Shown: positions 36,322-45,571 of the stretch, in pieces
Layout: every line of letters starts with the position of its first letter
Numbering within the stretch: the stretch's first letter is position 1
From: Rhodospirillaceae bacterium
GTDB taxonomy: Bacteria > Pseudomonadota > Alphaproteobacteria > UBA6615
NCBI GenBank assembly: GCA_018702955.1
Contig: JABJEK010000126.1
Location: forward strand, 1-61,867
DNA length: 61,867 nt
Direction: 5' to 3'
Translations under genes and position numbers: made by a program
The notes under the pieces: generated by a model
Told to the model about the DNA's origin: nothing
Database searches by the model: none
What the model saw: only the letters and a program-made list of their open reading frames with translations

Positions 36322-37809
36322 CTACTCCACGACGACTTTCACGACCTGACCGGGCACCGGTTGCTGGCCGGGGGTCATGCCGTTGAGTACGCGAAACCAT
36401 TCGTCCTTGGGGCCCTGCATCGGCATGTTGCGCGACAGCCGCGCGACCGTGTCGTTGCGGCGTACAACACGCATTTCGATCCGCCACGGACCGTACCGGG
36501 CCCTGTCGGCTGCCGTCAGCGTGCGGAAACTGAACGTGGTACGGCGCAGTTCTTTATTAAGCGCCGCCGTTTGCGCGGGCCGGGTGAGGAACATGAACCT
36601 GTAAATATTGCTCGGGTCGTGGCGGATCGCGACCAGCTGGGCATCGAATGTACCGGTCCGGTTGCGAATTCTGGTGCGCCCCGTCGCCGCCTGCATGCCG
36701 TTGATATCGATGGTTTCTACATCCGCCAGGGAGGTGTTCTTGGCCCACACGCGCGTGAGATAGGATTCCATGTTCCCGCGATGGGGAATGGTGCCGCCGC
36801 TGAATAGAATCAGGGAATCGTTCGGGCCCCGTGCGGCGACCTGTTGGGCGCCATTGAACAGTGTGAAACCCCGCGGCACCTCGAACATGAAGTTCGCGGG
36901 CTCGTGCACGAAGCGTCGGCCGCGCACAAAACCTTCGGCCGCGGAGTCACCGAAAGTAATTCCGTCGATCGCGGCCAGATACTCACGGCTGCCGGTTTTC
37001 GGGTTGGCGACCGGCTGGACGTTGGCGGCTCGGGTGGCCGCGTTCACCCGATCGCCGGTGCGCGGATGGGTGGACATAATATTGTAGCGCGAGGCCGGGT
37101 CCGGCAGGCCGCTAACCTTGGCCTCCAGAGCACTGAACGCCTCAAGCGACGCCAGGAAGGACGCCATGGCGCCGGTTTCGTAACCGGTCCGCGAGAGATA
37201 CCGGACACCGAGTGTATCCGCTTCGAACTCATGCTCGCGTGAGAAACCCTGCAAGTACAAGCCGGCACTCTGGCCGACCGCGTCGCCCACTGCCGACGTG
37301 CCGAGGAACACGGAGCTCAGGATGCTGACACCCGCTGTGCCAATCCCGGCGATCACCGACTGACTGTAGCGCTGCGCGGAATGGCGCCCGGTGACATGGC
37401 CGATTTCATGACCCAGTACACCGGCCAGTTCCGCTTCGGTGTTGGCCAGGCCCAGAAGGCCGCGGGAGATGTAGACAAAGCCGCCTGGCAGGGCGAACGC
37501 GTTCACGATGTCGTCGTCGAGTACCGTGAAGGTGAAATCGAGTTCGGGGAGTTCGGAGACCTGTGCGAGACTCTGTCCGACACGGTCAACATAAGCGGTG
37601 ATCTTGGGGTCGTTATAGACGCCCCCGAACTGCTGGATGATCTTGGGGTGCTGGTCACGCCCGATCTGCAGTTCATCTTCGGGCGACATGAAGGCCGTGA
37701 AATCGCGTTCACCGGTTGCCGGATTGACCGAACAGGCGGCGAGGAACAGCGTCGCTGCCGTGAGGATTAGGCGCGTCGCGCGCGCATTTCGGCGGGGGCG
37801 TTTTGTCAT
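36322..37809 (-). CDS. M48 family metalloprotease lipoprotein
   Basis: 495 residues from the ATG at 37809, which gives a lipoprotein signal (RLILTAATLFLAAC, lipid-attached Cys26). The zinc site is HEIGH (H134, E135, H138), with a third ligand in EHEFEADTLG (about 195). A C-terminal domain near 400-495 (IEMRVVRRNDTVARLSRNMP) looks like a LysM-type module. It resembles BepA/LoiP-type envelope proteases that degrade misassembled outer-membrane proteins. The start overlaps the thermonuclease stop codon (ATGA), so the two are co-translated. Confidence 0.9.
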   Translation of the reverse strand: MTKRPRRNARATRLILTAATLFLAACSVNPATGERDFTAFMSPEDELQIGRDQHPKIIQQFGGVYNDPKITAYVDRVGQSLAQVSELPELDFTFTVLDDDIVNAFALPGGFVYISRGLLGLANTEAELAGVLGHEIGHVTGRHSAQRYSQSVIAGIGTAGVSILSSVFLGTSAVGDAVGQSAGLYLQGFSREHEFEADTLGVRYLSRTGYETGAMASFLASLEAFSALEAKVSGLPDPASRYNIMSTHPRTGDRVNAATRAANVQPVANPKTGSREYLAAIDGITFGDSAAEGFVRGRRFVHEPANFMFEVPRGFTLFNGAQQVAARGPNDSLILFSGGTIPHRGNMESYLTRVWAKNTSLADVETIDINGMQAATGRTRIRNRTGTFDAQLVAIRHDPSNIYRFMFLTRPAQTAALNKELRRTTFSFRTLTAADRARYGPWRIEMRVVRRNDTVARLSRNMPMQGPKDEWFRVLNGMTPGQQPVPGQVVKVVVE

Positions 37810-38606
37810 TTCGACAGAACCTCTATTTGCTCCGGATGGGTGACGTCGATCATCGGTCCGTTCCGTGATTTTAACCAACCCCGCACCCGGATTCGACGTC
37901 CAGGATAGTCATCGGGGGATATTCCGGCATCTTCGAATCGTTGCCAATCGCGCGCGGCGACCGAGACTGTGAAGTCGCTTTGCCAGTCGGGCCCGTAGTT
38001 GAGAAATGTCCGGCCCCGAACAACCGCAACATCTGTCACCCGCCCCTCGACAAGCGCGTACTGATCGAGATGTCGGGCACTGGCGTCGGGGTCGAGCACG
38101 CCGTAATAGGGATGGGACCAGATTCCCTGATCCGTCTGGCGCGAACCGCGTTCGTGCACCAGCATTTCGCGTACCAGGGCGCGGTTGTCGGGAAAGCTGT
38201 AGACCCGTGCAAACCCGGCTGTGAGAAGTGCTCCCTGGACCCAGGTTCCATCATCAGTGAACAGATGTGCAAGCAGCCGGTCATGCCGGTCGATATTCTG
38301 GCCACCATATCCGAGGGACACGCGGCGACCGAGTACCAGGCCCTCAAGAGCAGACTTGGCCTCGTCGGCGAGTGGCCATTTCGCAAATCCGGGGCGACCG
38401 AGTGGGAGTTTTGGCGCCTGAATGCCGACCAGTCGAACCTGGCGCCCGTTATCAAGAATGACAGTGTCGCCGTCGATCACCGCGACCACGCGCGCCGTGC
38501 CGCCGCTTTGCAACGCATCGGGCATCTGCGCGCCGGCGGTTTCCGGTCCGGCGATGGCACCGGAAAGGATCAACGCCAACATAATGAGAATACGGATTGT
38601 TGCCAT
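37806..38606 (-). CDS. Thermonuclease (SNase-like) family exported protein
   Basis: 266 residues from the ATG at 38606. The signal peptide is ATIRILIMLALILSGAIAG. The SNase domain has ARVVAVIDGDTVILDNGRQV and LVGIQAPKLPL, and DRHDRLLAHLF with the second catalytic region. The usual Arg in VRLxGI-x-APE is replaced in part (IQAPKL), so nuclease activity is not assured. The C-terminal 90 residues (ALVEGRVTDVAVVRGRTFLN) look like an OB-type domain. The ribosome-binding site is weak. It overlaps the M48 gene by 4 nt. Confidence 0.85.
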   Translation of the reverse strand: MATIRILIMLALILSGAIAGPETAGAQMPDALQSGGTARVVAVIDGDTVILDNGRQVRLVGIQAPKLPLGRPGFAKWPLADEAKSALEGLVLGRRVSLGYGGQNIDRHDRLLAHLFTDDGTWVQGALLTAGFARVYSFPDNRALVREMLVHERGSRQTDQGIWSHPYYGVLDPDASARHLDQYALVEGRVTDVAVVRGRTFLNYGPDWQSDFTVSVAARDWQRFEDAGISPDDYPGRRIRVRGWLKSRNGPMIDVTHPEQIEVLSK

Positions 38607-38735
38607 GAGCGAAGTATAGCGTTTGATTGGGATCACGGTGTCATGGCATTGGGGCGGGAAGATGACCACCGATCTGGTTGACTTCTCAACCGGCGCGCGC
38701 CCACATGCCGCGTTCCCGCGACAGGAGAGGGTGTT

Positions 38736-39683
38736 TTGCGTACCGATTTGTTCCCCGTCATCGAAGCCCGTGAAAGCGGCATGCTCGACCTGGACGGAAC
38801 CCATGTCATGTATTGGGAGGAGTGCGGCAACCCGGACGGGGTGCCGATACTTTTTCTGCATGGCGGGCCCGGGGCCGGAACGATGTCTGTTCATCGCCGG
38901 TTCTACGACCCTGATTATTTCCGGATCATATTATGTGATCAGCGCGGCGCGGGTCGATCGACGCCCCATGCCGATCTGACAGACAATACGACCGGGCACT
39001 TGTTATCGGACCTTGAGGCGTTACGCGTCCATCGCGATATCGAGCAGTGGCATTTGTTTGGTGGTTCATGGGGCTCCACGCTGGCACTCGCCTACGCGCA
39101 GGCCTTTCCACAACGCTGCATGGGCATGGTGTTGCGCGGGGTATTCACCTGTGCGCCGCGAGAGGTTGAATGGTTCCTCGAGGGTATGGGGCGGATATTC
39201 CCTGAGGCATGGCATGATTTTTCCCAGACCATCCCGGAGGCGGAGCGGGGCGATTTGTTGCAGGCTTATGTGCGACGCCTGAATGACCCTGATCCTGGAG
39301 TTCATCTTCCTGCCGCGCGCGCCTGGGCGACCTACGAAGCCCGCTGTTCGACGCTGCGCCCGAACCCGGACGCCGTGGCGGCGATGTCCGATGCTCAGGC
39401 CATGCTCGCGCTGGCACGGATTGAGGCACATTATCTCGCCCACAGCGCTTTTCTGGCACCGGGACAGCTTTTTGAAGGCATCGACCGCATCCGCCATCTG
39501 CCCGCCACGATCGTCCACGGCCGCTACGATATGGTGTGTCCGATCGAGACTGCGGAGCGGTTGGCGCGGGCCTGGCCGGAGGCGGAATACACGATTGTAC
39601 CGGACGCAGGGCACTCGGCGCTCGAACCTGGAACCCGCGCGGCGCTATTGCGCGCGGTGGAAGGCCTCAAGGAACTCACATAA
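38736..39683 (+). CDS. pip: Proline iminopeptidase
   Basis: 315 residues of the alpha/beta-hydrolase family S33. HGGPGAG (42-48) makes the oxyanion hole, GGSWGS (109-114) holds nucleophile Ser111, and the C-terminal HGRYDMVCP and PDAGHSALEPG carry Asp and His. It releases N-terminal proline from peptides in the cytoplasm. The start is a TTG at 38736 backed by a strong AGGAGAGG site; no ATG or GTG in frame fits better. Confidence 0.92.
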   Translation: MRTDLFPVIEARESGMLDLDGTHVMYWEECGNPDGVPILFLHGGPGAGTMSVHRRFYDPDYFRIILCDQRGAGRSTPHADLTDNTTGHLLSDLEALRVHRDIEQWHLFGGSWGSTLALAYAQAFPQRCMGMVLRGVFTCAPREVEWFLEGMGRIFPEAWHDFSQTIPEAERGDLLQAYVRRLNDPDPGVHLPAARAWATYEARCSTLRPNPDAVAAMSDAQAMLALARIEAHYLAHSAFLAPGQLFEGIDRIRHLPATIVHGRYDMVCPIETAERLARAWPEAEYTIVPDAGHSALEPGTRAALLRAVEGLKELT

Positions 39684-39773
39684 GCTTGTGGATCGGGAGT
39701 TTTCGCCGGGGCCATGATCTCGTATGATGGTAGGCACGCAGGATGGGTCCTGCGACTGATACAGGGGGATGAA

Positions 39774-40280
39774 TTGCGCAAATTGACAATCATGCTGACG
39801 GCGGCGGTTATGGCCTTCGCACTCACGACCCCTGCGGCGATGGCCGACGATCCTGATTTTCTGGTGATCGGTGGCGGCTGGTACGACTTTAACGACGACA
39901 AGGACGCGATCGATTTTCGTGCCGAGTATCGTTCCGACTATAAGGCGCTGGGCTTCCTGAAGCCCTGGATTGGCATCGAGGCAACCAGTGATCAGGCCGT
40001 CTACGGCGTCGGCGGCGTTCTCATGGATATCTATTTCGGCCGCCGCTGGGTCTTGACCCCCAGCTTCGGCGCCGGCGCCTATGCCGACGGCAGCGGCAAA
40101 GATCTCGGCCACACGGTCGAGTTCCGCTCACAACTTGAATTTGGTTATCGGTTCGACGACCGTTCGCGCATGTCACTGGCGGTGAGCCACATCTCGAATG
40201 CGAGCCTGGGTGACAACAATCCGGGCACCGAGATTGCGACCATCTACTATCATATTCCATTCTCGGACATCATCGACTAG
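39774..40280 (+). CDS. pagL: PagL-type lipid A 3-O-deacylase
   Basis: 168 residues from a TTG at 39774 with AGGGGG 5 nt upstream. A signal peptide (TIMLTAAVMAFALTTPAAMA) precedes an outer-membrane beta-barrel with alternating aromatic strands. The last part, SHISNASLGDNNPGTE, holds the His, Ser and Glu catalytic triad (HISN-S-...-E) of PagL. It trims the 3-position acyl chain from lipid A in the outer membrane. The N-terminal start is inferred because an upstream ATG gives a poor signal peptide. Confidence 0.85.
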   Translation: MRKLTIMLTAAVMAFALTTPAAMADDPDFLVIGGGWYDFNDDKDAIDFRAEYRSDYKALGFLKPWIGIEATSDQAVYGVGGVLMDIYFGRRWVLTPSFGAGAYADGSGKDLGHTVEFRSQLEFGYRFDDRSRMSLAVSHISNASLGDNNPGTEIATIYYHIPFSDIID

Positions 40281-40300
40281 CCACCACGGGCGCTCGAACC

Positions 40301-41086
40301 ATGGGTGAGATGGGCGGTGCGTTGATAACGGGTGCGGCGCAGCGCATCGGTCGTTGCCTGGCCGAGACGCTCGGGGCCGCGGGCTGGCACGTTGTCGTCC
40401 ATTACCATCAATCCAAAAACGACGCCGAAGAGACGGTGCGTGCCATCACGGACGCCGGTGGCCGGGCGGATGCCCTGGCGGCGGATTTGTCGGATCCGGC
40501 GGCCTGTGCACGGTTGATCGATGCGGCGCAAGCGCTGACAGGTGGGCTCGGTTGTCTGATCAACAATGCGTCGATGTTTGTCGAGGACACGGCACGCACT
40601 ATCGATGCTGAAACATTCGATCGCGTCATGGCGGTAAATTTGCGCGCCCCGGCGATCCTGTCACGCGCGTTCGCCGCCCAGGTGCCCGAGGATGGAGAAG
40701 GCGTGATCGTCAATATCCTGGATCAGAAGCTGGCCAATCCGAACCCGGATTTTCTGTCCTATACATTATCGAAGCACGGGCTTGCCGCGTTGACCGAGAT
40801 GACGGCAGCGTCGCTGGGCCCGTCTGTCCGGGTGTGCGCCGTGGCACCCGGCCTGACCCTGCCGAGCGGCGATCAGCCGCAATTCCAGTTCGACGCAGTC
40901 CATGGCCGCACGCCGCTGGGCCGCGGGTCGCGGCCCGAGGATGTCGCGGGCGCGGTTATGTATCTCCTGGGTGCGCGCGCGGTGACGGGGGAGACGATCC
41001 TGGTCGATGGCGGGCAGCATTTGGTGCCGAGTGCACGTGACGTTATGTTCCTCGACCCGGCCCCATCAAAGGAAATCGGTGAATGA
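40301..41086 (+). CDS. Pteridine reductase-like SDR (FolM type)
   Basis: 261 residues. TGAAQRIG (10-17) has the Arg seen in pteridine reductases (TGxxxRxG). The catalytic set is Asp141, Tyr154 and Lys158, with Asp replacing the SDR Ser, exactly as in PTR1 (Asp181, Tyr194, Lys198). NNASMF is at 88-93. It should reduce dihydro- or fully oxidised pterins with NADPH. It overlaps folB by 4 nt (ATGA), which supports a folate or pterin role. Confidence 0.87.
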   Translation: MGEMGGALITGAAQRIGRCLAETLGAAGWHVVVHYHQSKNDAEETVRAITDAGGRADALAADLSDPAACARLIDAAQALTGGLGCLINNASMFVEDTARTIDAETFDRVMAVNLRAPAILSRAFAAQVPEDGEGVIVNILDQKLANPNPDFLSYTLSKHGLAALTEMTAASLGPSVRVCAVAPGLTLPSGDQPQFQFDAVHGRTPLGRGSRPEDVAGAVMYLLGARAVTGETILVDGGQHLVPSARDVMFLDPAPSKEIGE

Positions 41087-41511
41087 GTATGCCCGTGAGC
41101 GATATGGCGGTTACCGATCCCGTGGAGCAACGCCTGCTCGACCGGTGGCCCGAGGTGCGCAAGATTTTCTTCCGCAATCTCCTGGTGAACATGCATATGG
41201 GCGTGCATGAGAATGAAAAGGGCCGCACCCAGCCGGTGCGAATCAACATGGTTTTGTATCTGCGCGCCGATATCGTGCCGAAAACGGACTCCATCAGTGA
41301 GGTGTTCAACTACGATCGCGTCCATAGCGGGGTCCAGAAGTTGATCGAGGGTCGCCACATCAATTTGCAAGAGACGCTCGTTGGCGAGATTGCGGCCATG
41401 TGTCTCGATTTTGACGAGGTGCTCGCGGTCAGGGTGTCCACGGAGAAGACGGATATCTATCCCGATTGCGACGGGGTCGGATACGAGTTGGTGCGTGTGC
41501 GGGCGGGTTGA
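41083..41511 (+). CDS. folB: Dihydroneopterin aldolase FolB
   Basis: 142 residues of the tunnelling fold: IFFRNLLVNMHMGVHENEKG, RIDMV-like strand RINMVLYLRAD, FNYDRVHSGVQKLI, NLQETLVGEIAAMCL and VRVSTEKTDIYPDCDGVGYE, which hold the pterin-binding Glu (NLQETLV) and Lys (EKTD). It converts dihydroneopterin to 6-hydroxymethyl-dihydropterin in folate synthesis. AAAGGA is the ribosome-binding site inside the upstream gene. It is translationally coupled to the pteridine reductase-like SDR. Confidence 0.9.
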   Translation: MSMPVSDMAVTDPVEQRLLDRWPEVRKIFFRNLLVNMHMGVHENEKGRTQPVRINMVLYLRADIVPKTDSISEVFNYDRVHSGVQKLIEGRHINLQETLVGEIAAMCLDFDEVLAVRVSTEKTDIYPDCDGVGYELVRVRAG

Positions 41512-41568
41512 GCCAGGCACATAGAGCAAAGAACGCGCCGTTACGGTGCGCATGACAGGGAGAGAGAG

Positions 41569-42465
41569 ATGAGTCTCGATTGGCCGACAGACCGGATCGA
41601 TTACAGCCCCATCCATGGCCGTGCGCCGTTGCCTTTGCCCGAAGGGCGCAAGGTTATCGTGTGGCCCTGCATCAACGTCGAGAACTGGGTGATCGAGAAC
41701 CCGATGCCGCGCACGGTGGTCAATCCGCCGGGGGGGGTCGAGAAATCGGTGCCCGATATTCCCAACTGGGCCTGGCATGAATATGGCCAGCGAGTCGGGT
41801 TTTGGCGGCTCAAGCGGATCTTCGATGAGTTCGACGCCAAGTCGACCCTCGTGCTCAACGGCACCGTATGCGACGTGTATCCGCAGATCGTCGATTCAGC
41901 ACTCGAATCCGGCTGGGATCTTTGCGGCCATGGCTGGATCCAGCGCGCCCTGCCGGCGGTCGAGGACCAGGAGGACATGATCCACCGGGTGTTCAAGAAG
42001 CTGCGGGATTATTCGGGCCGCGATCCAAAGGGCTGGCTCGGGCCGGCGCTGGCCGAGACCCATGACACGGTGGACTGGCTGCACGAGGCGGGCTTCGAAT
42101 ATGTCGCCGATTGGGTAATGGATGATCAGCCGATCGATCTGCGAACCAAATCCGGCACCCTGGTTGGCCTGCCGTATACCCAGGAACTGAACGATCTGGC
42201 GATGCAGCTGATCCAGGGGCATCGTGCCCAGGAGTATGGTGATCGCGCGATCCGCGAGTTCGACCAGTTGATCGAAGATGCCACCGCCGAACCGGGCTCG
42301 ACCCGGATCATGTGTTTCACCCTGCACCCCTACATCATGGGCGTGCCCCATCGTGCTCGGGAGATCCGGCGTATTCTCGAGCATGTCTGCAATCGCGACG
42401 ATACGTTCGTGTGGACAGGCGAGGAAATTCTCGACTGGTACAAGTCGGTCCGCCCCGCCAAGTAG
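41569..42465 (+). CDS. Polysaccharide deacetylase family protein (PuuE-like)
   Basis: 298 residues of the NodB/CE4 (beta/alpha)7 barrel, close in pattern to PuuE allantoinases: WPCINVENWVIEN at the N terminus, WAWHEYGQRVGFWRLKRIFD, then WDLCGHGWIQRA with the metal-type histidine, and CFTLHPYIMGVPHRAREIRR. It is a paralogue of the PuuE half at 47.6-48.5 kb, so it could act on a related cyclic amide. It is not next to the purine genes: the methyltransferase and tRNA lie between. Function beyond amidohydrolase is unknown. Confidence 0.82.
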   Translation: MSLDWPTDRIDYSPIHGRAPLPLPEGRKVIVWPCINVENWVIENPMPRTVVNPPGGVEKSVPDIPNWAWHEYGQRVGFWRLKRIFDEFDAKSTLVLNGTVCDVYPQIVDSALESGWDLCGHGWIQRALPAVEDQEDMIHRVFKKLRDYSGRDPKGWLGPALAETHDTVDWLHEAGFEYVADWVMDDQPIDLRTKSGTLVGLPYTQELNDLAMQLIQGHRAQEYGDRAIREFDQLIEDATAEPGSTRIMCFTLHPYIMGVPHRAREIRRILEHVCNRDDTFVWTGEEILDWYKSVRPAK

Positions 42466-42480
42466 ATCGGCCTGACCCTT

Positions 42481-43743
42481 CTATCGAGCGTGGTCTATCC
42501 GGTACTGGGCGACCGAGATGTTGCCGGCGCGGAATCCGGCCTCGCAATAGCTGAGATAGTAGCGCCACAGCCGGCGGAATGTTTCGTCGAAATCCTGGGT
42601 CGCGATTACCGGCCAGGCGTTCTCGAAGGAGAGCCGCCAGCGTCGCAGGGTCTCGGCATAGTCGCGCCCGAAGGTGCGGGTGTCGGAAACCGCCAGGCCG
42701 GCGTCAGCTACTTCCTGCGCAAACCGCGTGGGCGATGGCAACATACCGCCGGGAAACACACGAAGCTGGATGAAGTCGGGATTGCGGCGGTAGGCCTCGA
42801 ACCGCGCCTCGTCGATTGTGATCACCTGCATCCCGGCGATACCGCCGGGGCGCAGCCTGTCCCCGACGACACCAAAGAATGCCGGCCAGTAGGCCTCGCC
42901 GACGGCTTCGAACATCTCGATCGACGCGATCTTGTCGAATGTACCGGCCACATCCCGATAGTCCTGAAGCCGGATTTCGATCCTGTCGTCCAGGCCGGCC
43001 TCGGTGACTTTTCGGCGCGCCCAGGCGGCTTGCGATGGGGACACGGTCAGGGCGGTCACCCGGCAGCCATAATGCGTGGCCGCATGGATTGCGAACGCGC
43101 CCCAGCCACAGCCGATTTCCAGCATGTGGTCGCCGGGCTGGAGCTCCAGCATTTCGGCCAGCTGGTCGAATTTTCGAACCTGCGCTGACGTCACCGGCTC
43201 GGTCGCGGCGTCGCGCTCAGAATTCTGATCGGTACCGAAGCAGGCGGCCGAGTAGGTCATGCTCGGGTCGAGCCAGGCCGCATAGAAATCATTGCCCAGG
43301 TCATAATGGGCGGCGATGTTTCGGCGGCTACCCCGGCGCGTGTTGGTCCGCAGCCGCTGATGCAAACGGCTGAGCATCCGCCCGGCGCCCAGAGGTGTAA
43401 ATTGTGCGCCCCATGCGTCGACATTTTTCGCACCCAGCTCGATCACGGCCGTGAGGTCGTCGCTCTCCCAGTCGCCGGCGACATAGGAATCCGCGAGGCC
43501 CAGCGCGCCATCAAACATGATGTGACGCGCGATCCTGTAGCGGTTGATCTTTATCGCGGCGTCCGGGCCCGTGGTTTCTCCCGCGGCTCGAACGCGGCGT
43601 CCGTCGGGCAGTTCGATCGTCAGTTTCCCGGCCAGCAGCCTGTCGGAAAGGCGGTTGAGAACACCGGTCAGGAGACGGGGGCCGATGGCGAGACCGCGGG
43701 CGGCAGGTTGAAGCGGGAAGTCTGTTTGCGCGGACTGCGTCAT
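42481..43743 (-). CDS. Cyclopropane-fatty-acyl-phospholipid synthase-type methyltransferase
   Basis: 420 residues. The SAM-binding motif is LEIGCGWGAFAIHAATHYGC (about 197-216). NIAAHYDLGNDFYAAWLDPSMTYSAACF is the lipid-binding and active-site region of CFA synthases, and EMFEAVGEAYWPAFF holds the catalytic Glu. It should methylate unsaturated phospholipid chains at the inner membrane. The start at 43743 is the one that removes a non-conserved 49-residue extension; the ribosome-binding site is weak. It is convergent with the PuuE-like gene. Confidence 0.9.
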   Translation of the reverse strand: MTQSAQTDFPLQPAARGLAIGPRLLTGVLNRLSDRLLAGKLTIELPDGRRVRAAGETTGPDAAIKINRYRIARHIMFDGALGLADSYVAGDWESDDLTAVIELGAKNVDAWGAQFTPLGAGRMLSRLHQRLRTNTRRGSRRNIAAHYDLGNDFYAAWLDPSMTYSAACFGTDQNSERDAATEPVTSAQVRKFDQLAEMLELQPGDHMLEIGCGWGAFAIHAATHYGCRVTALTVSPSQAAWARRKVTEAGLDDRIEIRLQDYRDVAGTFDKIASIEMFEAVGEAYWPAFFGVVGDRLRPGGIAGMQVITIDEARFEAYRRNPDFIQLRVFPGGMLPSPTRFAQEVADAGLAVSDTRTFGRDYAETLRRWRLSFENAWPVIATQDFDETFRRLWRYYLSYCEAGFRAGNISVAQYRIDHAR

Positions 43744-43909
43744 GGGTAACGATTCTCGGGTCGACTTGGATCGATGCCGGGTTTGCGGGCGGTTTGTGTG
43801 GCAGACGTGCCGCGTGCGTTTCAGCCACAAGCACAGCGCGTCCCAACGGATAGCTGTGATTATTTTGCGGATCAAAAGCGGGTAGCGCAAGACGGTCGAG
43901 ATCGCGTTC

Positions 43910-43939
43910 TTTGCGTCGGCGTCAATTCAGCGCTAATTA
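43910..43939 (+). promoter_or_regulatory. tRNA promoter candidate
   Basis: TTGCGT (43910-43915) and TAATTA (43934-43939), 18 bp apart, 22 bp before the tRNA. The rest of the 217-bp interval 43744-43960 shows no gene. Confidence 0.4.
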
Positions 43940-43960
43940 GGGGCGCACGTCGCGTGACGG

Positions 43961-44037
43961 GCGCTCGTAGCTCAGTCGGATAGAGCGCGGGATTCCTAAT
44001 CCCGAGGTCGCAGGTTCGATTCCTGCCGGGCGCACCA
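43961..44037 (+). tRNA. tRNA-Arg (anticodon CCT)
   Basis: A full cloverleaf is readable: 7-bp acceptor (GCGCTCG with CGGGCGC, one G-U), D arm GCTC...GAGC, anticodon stem CGGGA/TCCCG with loop TTCCTAA, T arm GCAGG-TTCGATT-CCTGC, and an encoded 3' ACCA. Anticodon CCT reads AGG arginine codons. No repeated 3' end or integrase is near, so it is not an occupied integration site in this window. Confidence 0.96.
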
Positions 44038-44061
44038 TTCCTTCATCAGGCGACGCCAAAG

Positions 44062-44097
44062 AAAAAGCCCCGGCGACCGGCCGGGGCTTCTCTTTTC
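44062..44097. terminator. Bidirectional terminator between tRNA-Arg and the NCS2 permease
   Basis: AAGCCCCGGC (44065-44074), loop GACCG, GCCGGGGCTT (44080-44089), with GAAAAA before and CTCTTTTC after. It stops the tRNA transcript on the plus strand and the purine operon on the minus strand. Confidence 0.9.
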
Positions 44098-44114
44098 ATA
44101 TATGTGTCCGGCGA

Positions 44115-45500
44115 TCAGTCGAAACCAGCGCCGTCCTGGGGCATGTCGTCCGCCAGGTCTTGCGGCAGGACGAGGTTCAGGATGATCGCGATGAACGCGG
44201 CGGGCAGCAGGCCCGAGGCCAGCAGCACCCGGATCGTGTCCGGGACATGCTGGAGCGCGCCGGGTTCGAGATACAATCCCAACCCGAATGCCATGGACAC
44301 GGCGAAGATGATCATGTTGCGCCGGTTCCATGTCACTTCGGCGAGCATCGACAGACCCGCCGAGGCCACCATGCCGAACATCACGATGACACCGCCACCG
44401 AGCACCTCGATGGGGATCGTCGTGACCAGCGCGCCCACCTTGGGAATCAACCCGGCGAGGACCAGGAAGATGGCACCGATCGTCACCACGTGGCGGCTCA
44501 TGACACCGGTCATGGCCACCAGGCCGACATTCTGGCTGAACGACGTGTTCGGCAGGGCGCCGAACAGACCCGCGACAGCCGAACCGATGCCATCGGCATA
44601 GGTCGCACCGACGATTTCCTTGTCGGTCGCCTCGCGGCCCGCACCACCCTTGGCGATGCCGGATACGTCGCCGACGGTTTCAACCGCCGAGACGAAGGCC
44701 ATCAGACAGAAGCCGACAATCGCCGCGGTGGTGAACTCGACCCCGAACGGGAAGAGTTCCGGTACCTCGAAGACGGCGGCCCGGCCGACATTGGCGAAAC
44801 TCACCATGCCCAGGGCCCACGCGAAGATGTAGCCGACGATGAGGCCGATCAAAACGGCGGCGACCGACAACATGCCGCGGGCGAAGAATTTCAACCCCAG
44901 GGTCACGACGATGACGCTGCCGGCGACGGCCCAGTTCTGCAGGCTGCCATATTCCGGCTTGCCGATCGCGGGCACACCGCCCGCCGCATACTGGATGCCG
45001 ACTTTCACGAGGATCAATCCGATCAACAGTACGACGATGCCGGTGATCAGCGGCGGCAGCGCGAACCGGATCTTGCCGATGAACGTGCCGAGGAGCGCGT
45101 GGAACAGGCCACCGATAAGCACGCCGCCGAACAGCGCGGGAAGTGCCTCGACACCCTGGCCCGCGACCAGCGGGATCATGATCGGCAGGAACGCGAAGCT
45201 CGTGCCCTGCACGACCGGCATCTTCGCGCCGACCGGGCCGAGACCGATGGTCTGGATCAGGGTGGCAACGCCGGCGAACAGCATCGACATCTGGATCATG
45301 TAGAGCAGAACCGGGAAATCCGGTGAGTTCGAGCCGAAGCCGAAACCTGCGGCGCCGGCGACGATGATCGCTGGCGTGACGTTGGAAATAAACATTGCCA
45401 GCACATGCTGGATGCCGAGCGGAATCGCTTTCGCGATCGGCGGCATATAGTTCGGATCGCGGAGTTGCTCCGGCGTTCCGAGGTTGGACATGTTAGCCAT
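44115..45500 (-). CDS. NCS2 family purine (urate/xanthine) permease
   Basis: 461 residues with about fourteen membrane segments. Family marks are LGIQHVLAMFISNVTPAIIV in the first helix, MPVVQGTSFAFLP, the conserved SAVETVGDVSGIA and GALPNTSFSQNVGLVAMTGV (NxGxxxxTxV-type nucleobase motif). The nucleobase:cation symporter-2 family takes up xanthine, urate or uracil with protons. Its position after the allantoin genes on the same strand points to urate or allantoin-precursor uptake (inference). GGAGG lies 11 nt before the ATG. Confidence 0.9.
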   Translation of the reverse strand: MANMSNLGTPEQLRDPNYMPPIAKAIPLGIQHVLAMFISNVTPAIIVAGAAGFGFGSNSPDFPVLLYMIQMSMLFAGVATLIQTIGLGPVGAKMPVVQGTSFAFLPIMIPLVAGQGVEALPALFGGVLIGGLFHALLGTFIGKIRFALPPLITGIVVLLIGLILVKVGIQYAAGGVPAIGKPEYGSLQNWAVAGSVIVVTLGLKFFARGMLSVAAVLIGLIVGYIFAWALGMVSFANVGRAAVFEVPELFPFGVEFTTAAIVGFCLMAFVSAVETVGDVSGIAKGGAGREATDKEIVGATYADGIGSAVAGLFGALPNTSFSQNVGLVAMTGVMSRHVVTIGAIFLVLAGLIPKVGALVTTIPIEVLGGGVIVMFGMVASAGLSMLAEVTWNRRNMIIFAVSMAFGLGLYLEPGALQHVPDTIRVLLASGLLPAAFIAIILNLVLPQDLADDMPQDGAGFD

Positions 45501-45571
45501 CTTTAAAGGTGCCTCCAGTTGTTGGGGAGAAGCTTGCCTGTGACTGACGCGGGGTCAGCGTTCGGTTCTTG

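Noticed and set aside
43961..44037. tRNA-Arg as an integration site of a mobile element.
   Set aside because: No integrase, no direct repeat of the tRNA 3' end and no change in gene content follow it.
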